DNA of 64,000 nucleotides from Armatimonadota bacterium (GTDB lineage: Bacteria; Armatimonadota; DTGP01; JAKQQT01): NCBI GenBank assembly GCA_036504095.1, contig DASXVS010000017.1, forward strand, positions 1-64,000, given 5' to 3'. Under the pieces are notes generated by a model. That model saw only the letters and a program-made list of their open reading frames with translations. It did not search any database and was not told where the DNA came from. Below, piece after piece: positions 44,542-51,868 of this stretch (within the stretch, counting starts at the first letter, position 1; every line of letters starts with the position of its first letter). Made by a program: the position numbers and the translations under genes.

Positions 44542-44981
44542 AATCCGCTGTTCTTGCGAACCGCTACGTCGCGCTCGGCGCCCGCTGGGTGCTGGGGCTC
44601 GTCTTCATCGCCTTCTCGCTGGGCAAGATCATCGACCCGGCGACGTTTGCCGACAGCATCGCGGCATACCGCATCCTCCCGGTTGCGGCTGTCAACGTGT
44701 TTGCGCTGGTGATGGCCTGGACCGAATTTCTGGTGGGTATATCTCTCCTGAACGGTGTGGCTTATCGAAGCGGCGCGCTGTTGGCGGCAGCGTTGAATTT
44801 CGTCTTCATCGTGGCGGTGGCCAGCGCGATGGCACGCGGCCTGAGCATAGAATGCGGCTGCTTCACTGTCGCGAAAGAGACGGTCGGCTGGTCGCTCCTT
44901 ATCCGCGACACCGTCTTCCTGGCGCTGGCGATGGTGGTGCTCCTGAATCGCGACCCCGCCGAATCGGCTCCCGCGAATTAA
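44538..44981 (+). CDS. DoxX/MauE-family membrane protein
   Basis: This 147-residue protein has four hydrophobic helices and a Cys-x-Cys motif in ECGCFTV, as in MauE-like members of the DoxX family. MauE proteins act with disulfide carriers in maturation of periplasmic enzymes such as methylamine dehydrogenase. It is the third gene of the operon, translationally coupled to the rhodanese gene. It may supply electrons or thiols to DUF1573; the link is inference. Confidence 0.78.
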   Translation: MKSAVLANRYVALGARWVLGLVFIAFSLGKIIDPATFADSIAAYRILPVAAVNVFALVMAWTEFLVGISLLNGVAYRSGALLAAALNFVFIVAVASAMARGLSIECGCFTVAKETVGWSLLIRDTVFLALAMVVLLNRDPAESAPAN

Positions 44982-44982
44982 C

Positions 44983-45012
44983 CACAGAGGCACGGAATTC
45001 GCGGAGTGACCC
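44983..45012. repeat. Nonamer-type repeat, single degenerate arm
   Basis: CCACAGAGG, CACGGAATT and CGCGGAGTG follow at 9-nt spacing right after the MauE stop. It is related to the 2633-2716 element but more degenerate. Confidence 0.45.
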
Positions 45013-45231
45013 GGTGGTTGTCTAGCGACCTTTCCATCCCGGCAGCGTGCCGATCACCGAGTCAACTGACGTGTGCAAGCCGTCTGCGGAGGTCATCGCC
45101 GCCGTCTTAGCGACAGGATTCACGGAATTCGCGCACGTGCTGACACCGATTGCGAGCATCAAGGGGACGGACTGAGGGATGAGCATTCCGCATTTGGCCC
45201 GCTTGCGGTACAATAGCCGTAGAGGTATGAG

Positions 45232-45462
45232 ATGACTGTCACCATGGATGCGACATTTGATGGCAAAGCTTTTATCGCAGACGATCCGGTTGGCCTGCCC
45301 CCCGATACACGCGTGCGCCTGACAATCGAGAGCGTTGCCGAAGTACGTGAACAGACGTCCTTCCTGAAGACTGCGCTATCCTTGAACCTTGACGGCCCAG
45401 CAAATTGGTCAGAGAATTACGAGGATTACCTGAACGCACAGCGTGCCAACATGCATGAGTAA
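45232..45462 (+). CDS. DUF104/AF2212-type antitoxin
   Basis: A 76-residue protein with AGAGGT before the ATG. The N-terminus MDATFDGKAFIADDPVGLPPDTRVRLTIE matches the short beta-rich AF2212/DUF104 antitoxin fold. A C-terminal helix (about 40-76) would wrap the toxin. Its stop overlaps the PIN-domain gene by eight bases. A TACAAT -10 box lies 18 bp upstream without a good -35. Confidence 0.75.
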   Translation: MTVTMDATFDGKAFIADDPVGLPPDTRVRLTIESVAEVREQTSFLKTALSLNLDGPANWSENYEDYLNAQRANMHE

Positions 45463-45872
45463 AGTCTTTCTCGATACTTCCTACGCTATCGCGCTTTCCG
45501 TTCCGAAGGATCCGCACCACGCCCGGGCACGAGTGCTTGCGACCGAGCTGAGCGGCCTTCCCTCCCAAATGGTCACAACCACAGCGGTCTTGCTCGAGAT
45601 CGGTGATGGTTTGGCGGGATTCGGTTACCGCAACGCAGCACTCGTTCTCATAGACGCCCTTCAGGGAGATCCGGATGTCCAGATCATATCCCTAACTACC
45701 AGCCTCTTCAATCGGGCGCTCGATCTCTACCGTTCACGTCCAGACAAGGAATGGGGGCCTTACGGACTGCGTCTCGTTCGTGGTGATGCAGGATATGGGC
45801 ATTACGGACGCTCTCGCCGCCGACCGCCATTTCGAACAGGCTGGGTTCAACGCGTTGTTGCGTGACGGCTAG
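45455..45872 (+). pseudogene. PIN-domain (VapC-like) toxin gene with frameshift
   Basis: As written, the frame from the ATG at 45455 runs 136 codons but loses similarity after residue 100. A five-G run at 45753-45757 marks the switch. Removing one G restores KEWGLTDCVSFVV, the ITDALAADRHFEQAGF motif and a stop at 45872. The catalytic Asp residues of the PIN domain (LTDC and ADRHF) lie after the shift, so the present frame would lack activity. A sequencing error, mutation or slippage site are all possible. The first part has Asp7 (FLDTSYA) and a Glu in LLEIGDG, as expected. Confidence 0.8.
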
Positions 45873-46007
45873 CGATCCGCCCTCGCAGATGCGGCCGGCC
45901 GGAACCGCCACTCCCCATGGCTCGTCCCAACAACGAACAAGGCCCCATCTTCAGAGCCGCCAATCGCAACTCCAGCTTCATTCATCGCCACCGAAAGGTC
46001 CACACCG

Positions 46008-46169
46008 ATGCGAAAACCTGTTGTTGAGTTGCCGCCCAAGCAGCGGCAGCCCTACGAAAAGCCGACCGTAGAAAGTGAGCAGATGTTCGACACCACGGCG
46101 CTGGCGTGTGGGATGTGCACCTCCGGCCCATTCCCTCAGTTCGCCTGCGGCCAGCTGCCGCAGTACTGA
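46008..46169 (+). CDS. Small Cys-containing peptide, possible RiPP-like precursor
   Basis: This 53-residue gene is too short for most finders. AAAGG lies about nine bases before the ATG. An N-terminal basic/Pro stretch leads into PYEKPTVESEQMFDTTALACG, resembling leader regions of short precursor-like peptides with a YxxP segment. The C-terminal part has Cys34, Cys37 and Cys47 (C-x2-C-x9-C) and ends PQY. A strong hairpin follows at 46213. No radical-SAM enzyme, peptidase or transporter is nearby, so it is an orphan. Maturation is unproven and rests on this resemblance and codon pattern. Confidence 0.55.
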   Translation: MRKPVVELPPKQRQPYEKPTVESEQMFDTTALACGMCTSGPFPQFACGQLPQY

Positions 46170-46212
46170 GCGATCGCACCAGGATGCGGGCGAGGCATCC
46201 GCGCTCCCTTGC

Positions 46213-46247
46213 AGAGATGCCCCGGATGATCGTCTCATCCGGGGCAT
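46213..46247. terminator. Strong 15-bp hairpin between convergent genes
   Basis: AGATGCCCCGGATGA (46213-46227) pairs perfectly with TCATCCGGGGCATCT (46233-46247). The downstream T-run is weak. It lies between the small peptide gene and the end of the lyase gene and could terminate both. Confidence 0.6.
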
Positions 46248-46274
46248 CTTGTCATCTGCGAATCGTTCCGCGGG

Positions 46275-47720
46275 TTAGCAGTCCTTGCCGAAGTCCGCTT
46301 CGAAGGCTTCGGTGAGCTTGGCGGCCCAACCGTCAATATCGGTGAGCTTGCCGAGGAAGAACCGGAGCACCGGCGGCTCATCGGTGAACTTCAGCCCCTT
46401 CACCAGGTTGCGGTGTTCGTACAGCCAGGCCAGGCGGTCCACCACGTAGTCCATGTGGCTCATCGTGTAAACGCGGCGCGGGACGGCGAGGCGGGCCAAT
46501 TCCAGATCCGACGCCACTTCGTTGCCCTGCGCGTCACGGTCGGTGGAGATCGTGCCGCGTTCCATCGGACGTACGCCGGAGGCCAGGTAAATCGCAGCGG
46601 CAAGCGCGCCGGCAGGGTATTCGAGGCTTGGGATGTGCGGCAGGAAGCGCCTGGCGTCCACGTGGCCGGCGAGGCCGCCGGCGGGGGTCACAGCCGGAAC
46701 GCCGCGCGCAACCATCTGGTCCACGAAGTACTGAATCAGGTCCGCGCTGGAGGAGGCCACGTTGATGTCCACCATCTCGCGCATGCCGACCGCCATCGCC
46801 TCGATTTCCTTGGATGACATGCCGCCATACGTGAGGAAGCCCTCGTACACGGGCAGCCACGGCTTGAGCTGTTCATACAGCTTCGAGTCGTTCGTGGCGA
46901 TGAAGCCGCCGCGCACACATGTGCTCTTGCGGCCGGAGAGGTAGCAGAGATCCACGAGCGACATCATCTCTTTGATGATGTCCGCGACCGATACATCGGC
47001 GTACTCGGCTTCGCGGGCGTGGATGAAGTAGGCGTTTTCGGAGATCAGACTGGCGTCGATGATGAGCGGTATGCCGTGCTTCGCGCAAATGGTCTTCACG
47101 GCCTTCAGGTTGGCCATGCTGAACGGTTGGCCGCCGATGAGGTTGGTGGTCGCCTCCATCCGCACGAAGGAGAGGGCCTCGGCGCCGCGCTCCGCGATGA
47201 CCTTGTTCAGCCGGTCCAGGTCCATGTTGCCCTTGAACGGGTTGCAGGACTCCGTGTCCAGCGCGTCCTTCCCGTAGAGTTCCAGAACTTCGCCGCCACC
47301 CATCTCGAAGTGGGCCTTCGTGGTGGTGAAGTGGTAGTTCATCGCAACTGCGGTGCCTTCGCGGACGAGCACTTTTCCGATCAGGTGCTCGGCGGCGCGT
47401 CCCTGGTGGACCGGGAGGCAATACTTCAGGCCGAACACGTCCTGAACGGCTTTTTCGAGCCTGTAGAACGACTCGCCGCCGGCGTAGGCGTCATCGGCGA
47501 CCATCATCGATGCCAATTGGTTGTCGCTCATCGCGTTGGTGCCGCTGTCGGTAAGCATGTCGATGAAGACGTCCCGCGTGCGCATCAGGAAGGTGTTGAA
47601 ACCGGCCTCTCGCGCCGCTTCCAGGCGCTGGGCAGCAGGGGGAAGGGAGGTGCTCTGCACGATGCGGACTTTATGCATCTCAATGGGCAGCACCCGCCCG
47701 GTGGACAACTTAACGTTCAT
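46275..47720 (-). CDS. Tryptophanase/tyrosine phenol-lyase family PLP enzyme
   Basis: This 481-residue protein starts at the ATG at 47720, with GGAG seven bases before it. It belongs to the beta-eliminating lyases that convert Trp or Tyr to indole or phenol plus pyruvate and ammonia. PLP would bind Lys265 in the YLSGRKST segment and Asp222 in IIDAS. In classic enzymes this loop reads SxKKD; here it is SGRKS, so specificity may differ. The preserved QGRAAEH and MEATTNLIGGQPFS segments and length are typical. It is 189 bp after the fhs gene, on the same strand. Confidence 0.87.
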   Translation of the reverse strand: MNVKLSTGRVLPIEMHKVRIVQSTSLPPAAQRLEAAREAGFNTFLMRTRDVFIDMLTDSGTNAMSDNQLASMMVADDAYAGGESFYRLEKAVQDVFGLKYCLPVHQGRAAEHLIGKVLVREGTAVAMNYHFTTTKAHFEMGGGEVLELYGKDALDTESCNPFKGNMDLDRLNKVIAERGAEALSFVRMEATTNLIGGQPFSMANLKAVKTICAKHGIPLIIDASLISENAYFIHAREAEYADVSVADIIKEMMSLVDLCYLSGRKSTCVRGGFIATNDSKLYEQLKPWLPVYEGFLTYGGMSSKEIEAMAVGMREMVDINVASSSADLIQYFVDQMVARGVPAVTPAGGLAGHVDARRFLPHIPSLEYPAGALAAAIYLASGVRPMERGTISTDRDAQGNEVASDLELARLAVPRRVYTMSHMDYVVDRLAWLYEHRNLVKGLKFTDEPPVLRFFLGKLTDIDGWAAKLTEAFEADFGKDC

Positions 47721-47802
47721 TCAAATCTCCGTTGGTGGATTTATCAGGCGACATGGTGCATACTAGCAGATTTTGGGTTGGGTGTTGGGACGGCGGTAGT
47801 TA

Positions 47803-47904
47803 ACTGGAAACGGGGAAACGGGGAAATGGGGCAATGGGGCAATGGGGAAATGGGGAAACCGGACTCGGTCGCATTTCCCAATTACCCCATATCCCCATTT
47901 CCTG
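47803..47904. repeat. Two-armed element with 8-nt unit
   Basis: The left arm (47803-47860) has about seven GGAAATGG-like units at 8-nt spacing and the right arm (47871-47904) has CCATTTCC-like units at the same spacing. It lies between the lyase start and the fhs stop. This is the only copy seen with an 8-nt period; others use 7. Confidence 0.75.
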
Positions 47905-47908
47905 TCCG

Positions 47909-49576
47909 TTATGTGATGCCCTGGACCGTCCCATCCGGGTCCAGGCGCATTTTCACGGCGGATGGGGTGTGCGGCAGGCCCGGCATCGTGAGGATGCTGC
48001 CGGCGTACACAACGATGAAACCCGCGCCCGCGCTCACCTTCAGTTCCCGAACGTGGACGCGGAAACCATCAGGGCGGCCCAGCGCTTTCGGATTGTCAGA
48101 AAGCGAGTACTGCGTCTTGGCGATGCAGATCGGGATCCGATCGAAGCCCGCCCCCTCCAGGTCCTTTATCTGCCCGGCGGCCGTGGGGCTGAAATCCACC
48201 CCGTCGGCGCCGTAAATGGCCCTGCAAACCGTGTCGATCTTCCCCCGGATGGAGATGTCCAGCGGGTAAACTGGCCGGAATCGCGGTTCCGTTTCACTGA
48301 CGCAGCTCACAAGGCGCGCCAGTTCCTCGGCGCCCGCGCCTCCGCGCGCCCATACGTCGCACGGCGCCCAGTCTATCCTCGCGGAATCCAGCCAGCCCGC
48401 CAGTGCCGCGATCTCCTCCTCCGTATCGGCCGCGAACCGGTTAATGGCGACCACCGGCCTGAGCCCGAAGGCGCGCACGTTTTCGCAGTGCTTCTCCAGA
48501 TTCGGAATGCCGGCCAGGACAGCCTTGGGCTTCGGCTTCGTGATGTCTTTCAGCGGCACGCCGCCATGCAGCTTCAGCGCCCGGATGGTGGCTACGACCA
48601 CGGCCAGGCGCGGCGTCAGGCCGGCGCTCCGGCATTTGATATCGCAGAACTTCTCCGCGCCGAGGTCGCTGCCGAATCCTGCTTCGGTCACCACGAAATC
48701 GGCGGTCTTCAGGGCCAGACGCGTCGCCAGAACGGAGTTGCAGCCGTGGGCGATGTTGCCGAACGGGCCGCCATGCACCAGCGCGGGCGTGCCTTCCATG
48801 CTCTGCACCAGGTTGGGCCTTAGCGCGTCCTTCAACACTACGCTCATGGCGCCCACCGCCTCCAGCGTTGCCGCGGTTACCGGCTTTCCGGTTTTCGTGT
48901 TGGCCACAATCACGCGGGAGAGGCGCTCTTCCAGGTCCGCCCGGCTCGTGGCCAGGCACAACAGCGCCATGATCTCCGATGCCGTGGTAATATCGAAGCC
49001 CGACTGTCGCGGTATCCCGTTCGCTTTGCCGCCCAGGCCGATCACGATGTCCCGAAGCGATCGGTCCGAGAGATCGATAACCCGCTTCCACGTGATGGAG
49101 TGCAGGTCGATGCCGGCTTCGTTCCCGTGGTACAGATGGTTGTCCAGCATCGCGGCCAGCAGGTTGTGCGCAGTGGTGATGGCGTGGAAATCACCGGTGA
49201 AATGAAGATTGATGTCCGATGCCGGCACCAGTTGAGCGAGCCCGCCTCCGGTCGCCCCGCCTTTCACGCCGAAGCACGGCCCCAGCGACGGTTCGCGCAG
49301 CGCGATGCACGTTTTCTTGCCGATCCGCCGCAGAGCGTCCCCCAGTCCGATGGAGACGGTTGTCTTGCCTTCCCCGGCCGGCGTCGGCGTGATAGCAGTG
49401 ACGAGGATCAGGCGTCCGTCCGGCGTGTCCCGTCGTTGCTCCAGCGCCTCCAGCAGCACTTTAGCCTTCCGGCTGCCGTACGGCTCAATTTCGTCCGGCG
49501 CCAGGCCCAGTTCGGCCGCCGTCTCGGTGATCGGACGCGGGGACAGGATCAATGAAGGATCCGCATACGGATTCAT
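47909..49576 (-). CDS. fhs: Formate-tetrahydrofolate ligase
   Basis: This 555-residue enzyme joins formate to tetrahydrofolate with ATP, giving 10-formyl-THF. The start at the ATG at 49576 is favoured by AGGAG nine bases before it. The P-loop TPAGEGKTT (about 65-73), the REPSLGPCFGVKGGATGGG region and KFCDIKCR are diagnostic. Length matches FTHFS enzymes. It feeds purine synthesis and one-carbon metabolism, or with formate dehydrogenase could serve a reductive acetyl-CoA-like route, but no other Wood-Ljungdahl genes are visible here. It lies opposite the hydrogenase cluster across a 690-bp gap. Confidence 0.96.
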   Translation of the reverse strand: MNPYADPSLILSPRPITETAAELGLAPDEIEPYGSRKAKVLLEALEQRRDTPDGRLILVTAITPTPAGEGKTTVSIGLGDALRRIGKKTCIALREPSLGPCFGVKGGATGGGLAQLVPASDINLHFTGDFHAITTAHNLLAAMLDNHLYHGNEAGIDLHSITWKRVIDLSDRSLRDIVIGLGGKANGIPRQSGFDITTASEIMALLCLATSRADLEERLSRVIVANTKTGKPVTAATLEAVGAMSVVLKDALRPNLVQSMEGTPALVHGGPFGNIAHGCNSVLATRLALKTADFVVTEAGFGSDLGAEKFCDIKCRSAGLTPRLAVVVATIRALKLHGGVPLKDITKPKPKAVLAGIPNLEKHCENVRAFGLRPVVAINRFAADTEEEIAALAGWLDSARIDWAPCDVWARGGAGAEELARLVSCVSETEPRFRPVYPLDISIRGKIDTVCRAIYGADGVDFSPTAAGQIKDLEGAGFDRIPICIAKTQYSLSDNPKALGRPDGFRVHVRELKVSAGAGFIVVYAGSILTMPGLPHTPSAVKMRLDPDGTVQGIT

Positions 49577-49796
49577 CAGGAGCGCTCCTTTCGCCATCCC
49601 GCGGCATCCCGTGTTGAAAGGGCTTGGTTGAGCATGTGATATCCCACCTTGTGTCCCGGGGCGGGCCTGAACGAACCGCGCCGCTGCGGCGCGGCGGGGA
49701 CGTCCTTCCGGCGGCGTCTGCCGCAAACGCCCTGCCTCGAATTCAGTCCAAAAGATCCTTGCACTTGATTCTATTGCAGTGTGCTACAATATAAGT

Positions 49797-49945
49797 GGGT
49801 GAATGGTAATTCCGCGTGCTAATCATTCGCTCCAAGCGTCCAACCGGAGGAAGTGGGAACGAAATCGCAGGGTCGGACCACCCGGTTCCTGCACCCGAGC
49901 CAGATTGTGAAAACCCCCACAGGGGCATTCTCGGCTCTTTTTCCA
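49797..49945 (+). ncRNA. Candidate structured leader RNA ending in a terminator
   Basis: Between divergent fhs and the cNMP gene lies an AT-rich promoter-like stretch (TTGATT near 49767, TACAAT or TATAAG near 49785-49795). A possible multi-stem RNA follows: GGGTG (49798-49802) with CACCC, GAATG with CATTC, and AACCGG with CCGGTT enclosing GTGG/CCAC. It ends in a GAGCC/GGCTC stem and TTTTT near 49945. I could not match it to a known riboswitch. It lies about 320 nt before the cNMP gene, so it may be a free small RNA or an attenuator. Confidence 0.4.
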
Positions 49946-50266
49946 CCGCCCCTTACGGCCACATAACACGATGGCACGCGACGGAAGGACTTGCCCTCGA
50001 ACGGAATCGCTTCGAATCTGGGATGACAGTCGCATCATGACCGCAAACGTGGCGGAAAGCGGCGAGCGCCCCTGACATCACATCGTCCTAACTCGCATGC
50101 TCCCGTGGGCTTATCTCCGTTCGCCGGCGCTCCCTTCTCTCTTGAGCCGTCCGGCGGCTGAAGGAAAACCCCCCGCACGTATCGTGCTGCCTGGCAAGCC
50201 CCGGCGCTATCACACCGAATTCCCAACGACGGCCCGCGGATAGAGTCAAAGAGAAGGAGACCCCCT
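49946..50266. other. 321-bp leader region before the hydrogenase operon
   Basis: No gene is seen. It contains AGAAGGAGA at 50250-50258, the Shine-Dalgarno of the next gene. Small GC stems occur but no clear operator or -10/-35 pair. Confidence 0.4.
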
Positions 50267-50767
50267 ATGGAAAGGTTCGGTCCGGCGGTACTGGTGCCAC
50301 TCACGCCTGAGGAAGTCCAGAAAGCACTCGCGGCACACCCATTTGTGCAGGGAATGGAACCCGCCCAACTCAAATTGATGTCCGACATTGTCGGCTATGA
50401 GCATTTTGACGCCGGTAAGCGCATCTTCCAGGAAGGCGAAGCCGCGGACAGGCTCTACCTCGTGATCTGCGGCACCGTTGCCCTGGAGGTTTTCAACCTC
50501 AATCAGGGGACTATCCCGATCCAGACCGTTGGCGCCGGCGAAGTCCTCGGCTCCTCCTGGTTTGTCCCCCCGTATCGCTGGAAATTCGACGCCAAGGCTG
50601 AGAAACCCACGGAGACTCTCGTCTTCAACACGGATCTTCTCCAGGAAATGTTCGCCAAGGACAACGCCTTCGGATTCGAGTTCATGAAGCGCATGGCTAT
50701 GATCGTTGACCAGCGCATCACCGCCGCCAAAGAGCAGTTGCTGGATATGTATGCCTATCGCAAATAG
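50267..50767 (+). CDS. Stand-alone cyclic-nucleotide-binding domain protein
   Basis: A 166-residue protein with GAAGGAG before the ATG. It is the Crp/PKA-type cNMP-binding beta-roll (PFVQGMEPAQLKLMSDIV, then AGKRIFQEGEAADRLYLVICGTVALEV), followed by a short helix. It has no helix-turn-helix, so it is not a DNA-binding regulator of the CRP type. Similar single-domain proteins occur beside [NiFe] hydrogenase genes. The phosphate-binding Arg/Gly segment of cAMP sites is not conserved, so the ligand is unsure. It leads the hydrogenase operon, with a 125-bp gap before the next gene. Confidence 0.82.
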   Translation: MERFGPAVLVPLTPEEVQKALAAHPFVQGMEPAQLKLMSDIVGYEHFDAGKRIFQEGEAADRLYLVICGTVALEVFNLNQGTIPIQTVGAGEVLGSSWFVPPYRWKFDAKAEKPTETLVFNTDLLQEMFAKDNAFGFEFMKRMAMIVDQRITAAKEQLLDMYAYRK

Positions 50768-50892
50768 GGGCGCCCACGCGCGGCCCCCCGTATGGGCCGC
50801 CCGCCGGACACCCCACCTGTAATCATCCTTGGTCCCAAAGTGGGCGCCCATCCCCGGCGCCCCATCGGGTGTTGTTATCTAGGAGTCGACCC

Positions 50893-51375
50893 GTGAACGA
50901 CAGTCTCTCTGGTCCTAACTCGACGGATCTCGCCGCTCTGGACAAAGTGATCGCGCATTACGCAGGCGAAAACGGTTCGCTGATACCGATCCTTCAGCAA
51001 GCGCAGGATATCTTTGGATACCTGCCCCGCAGCGTGATGAGCCACATCGCGCGCAAAACCCGCACACCGCTCCAGCAGGTGTTTGGAGTCGCCACCTTCT
51101 ACTCGCAGTTCTACCTTTCCCGGCGCGGACGCCACATCGTCAAGCAATGCGACGGCACAGCCTGCCACGTTCGCGGCGCGGGCAAGATCATCGATACTAT
51201 CGCATCCGAGTTCGAAATGCACCCGGGTGAGACGACCGATGACTTCAAATACACCTTCGAGGTTGTCTACTGCCTCGGATCGTGCGGCCTGGCGCCCGTC
51301 GCCGTCGTGGACGAGAAGGTGATAGGACGCCTCGCGCCAAAGGACCTCGTGCGCAGCATCCGCAACCTGGAATAG
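50893..51375 (+). CDS. NuoE/HoxE-like [2Fe-2S] subunit
   Basis: A GTG start at 50893 is preferred because AGGAG lies seven bases before it; an upstream GTG has no binding site. The 160-residue protein is a thioredoxin-like [2Fe-2S] subunit of the NuoE type. It has a helical N-terminus (IPILQQAQDIFGYLPRSV) and four ligands C86-x4-C91 and C127-x3-C131 in QCDGTACHVRG and YCLGSCGLAP. It would pass electrons between the NADH-binding NuoF domain and the rest of the complex. It is the first subunit of the hydrogenase complex. Confidence 0.88.
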   Translation: MNDSLSGPNSTDLAALDKVIAHYAGENGSLIPILQQAQDIFGYLPRSVMSHIARKTRTPLQQVFGVATFYSQFYLSRRGRHIVKQCDGTACHVRGAGKIIDTIASEFEMHPGETTDDFKYTFEVVYCLGSCGLAPVAVVDEKVIGRLAPKDLVRSIRNLE

Positions 51376-51409
51376 GCCGGACCTCCGCTGCGAACTGGAG
51401 CAAATACAG

Positions 51410-51793
51410 ATGGCCATGATCAAAGACAAAGAGCAGCTCGCCGAATTGCGGGACAGCCTCAAGGCATCGCTGCAAGAGAAACGCACGGCGGGCGCGCGCG
51501 TGCTCATCGGAATGGGAACGTGCGGAATCGCCGCCGGCGCCCGGGACGTGATGGACGCCGTTCGCGCCGAACTCACCGTGCGCGAAATCCCGGCGGACGT
51601 GGTCTCCGTGGGCTGCATCGGCATCTGCCAGATGGAACCCATTGTGGATATCGAACAGGGCGGCCGCACACGGGTCACTTACCCCAACGTCACCCCGGAG
51701 ATGGTTCCCCGCCTGATTGAAGAGCATTTCGACAAGGGCCGCATCGTCGAGGAGTGGGCGGTCGCCCGCCTCGATTCCAACGGCCTGGCATGA
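51410..51793 (+). CDS. Thioredoxin-like [2Fe-2S] ferredoxin subunit
   Basis: A 127-residue protein in the family that is fused to the N-terminus of HydB in electron-bifurcating hydrogenases, here as a separate gene. It has MGTCGIAAGARDV and VGCIGICQMEP. Only three Cys are visible (38, 69, 73); the usual four-Cys [2Fe-2S] site seems to be missing one ligand, so either a different residue binds or the cluster is absent. It is 34 bp after the NuoE gene. It may act in assembly or electron relay. Confidence 0.8.
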   Translation: MAMIKDKEQLAELRDSLKASLQEKRTAGARVLIGMGTCGIAAGARDVMDAVRAELTVREIPADVVSVGCIGICQMEPIVDIEQGGRTRVTYPNVTPEMVPRLIEEHFDKGRIVEEWAVARLDSNGLA

Positions 51794-51868
51794 CACACAG
51801 CTTGAGATTTGCAACTTGCATTTTTCGGTTTGCAATTCTCCGGACCCCTTCGGAGAGGACACAACGTG

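Noticed and set aside
45022-45213. A 63-codon minus-strand frame with a possible lipobox
   Set aside because: No binding site, no family and degenerate composition; it may be a remnant but is not supportable.
47019-48215. A 398-codon plus-strand frame across the lyase and fhs genes
   Set aside because: It runs antisense to two recognised enzymes and through a repeat element, without any domain.
49577-49750. THF or ZTP riboswitch upstream of fhs
   Set aside because: The leader has a GC palindrome near 49677-49695 but none of the conserved core sequences that I know for these classes.
49816-50040. A 74-codon plus-strand frame before the cNMP gene
   Set aside because: It overlaps the structured RNA and terminator region, has no Shine-Dalgarno and no family resemblance.
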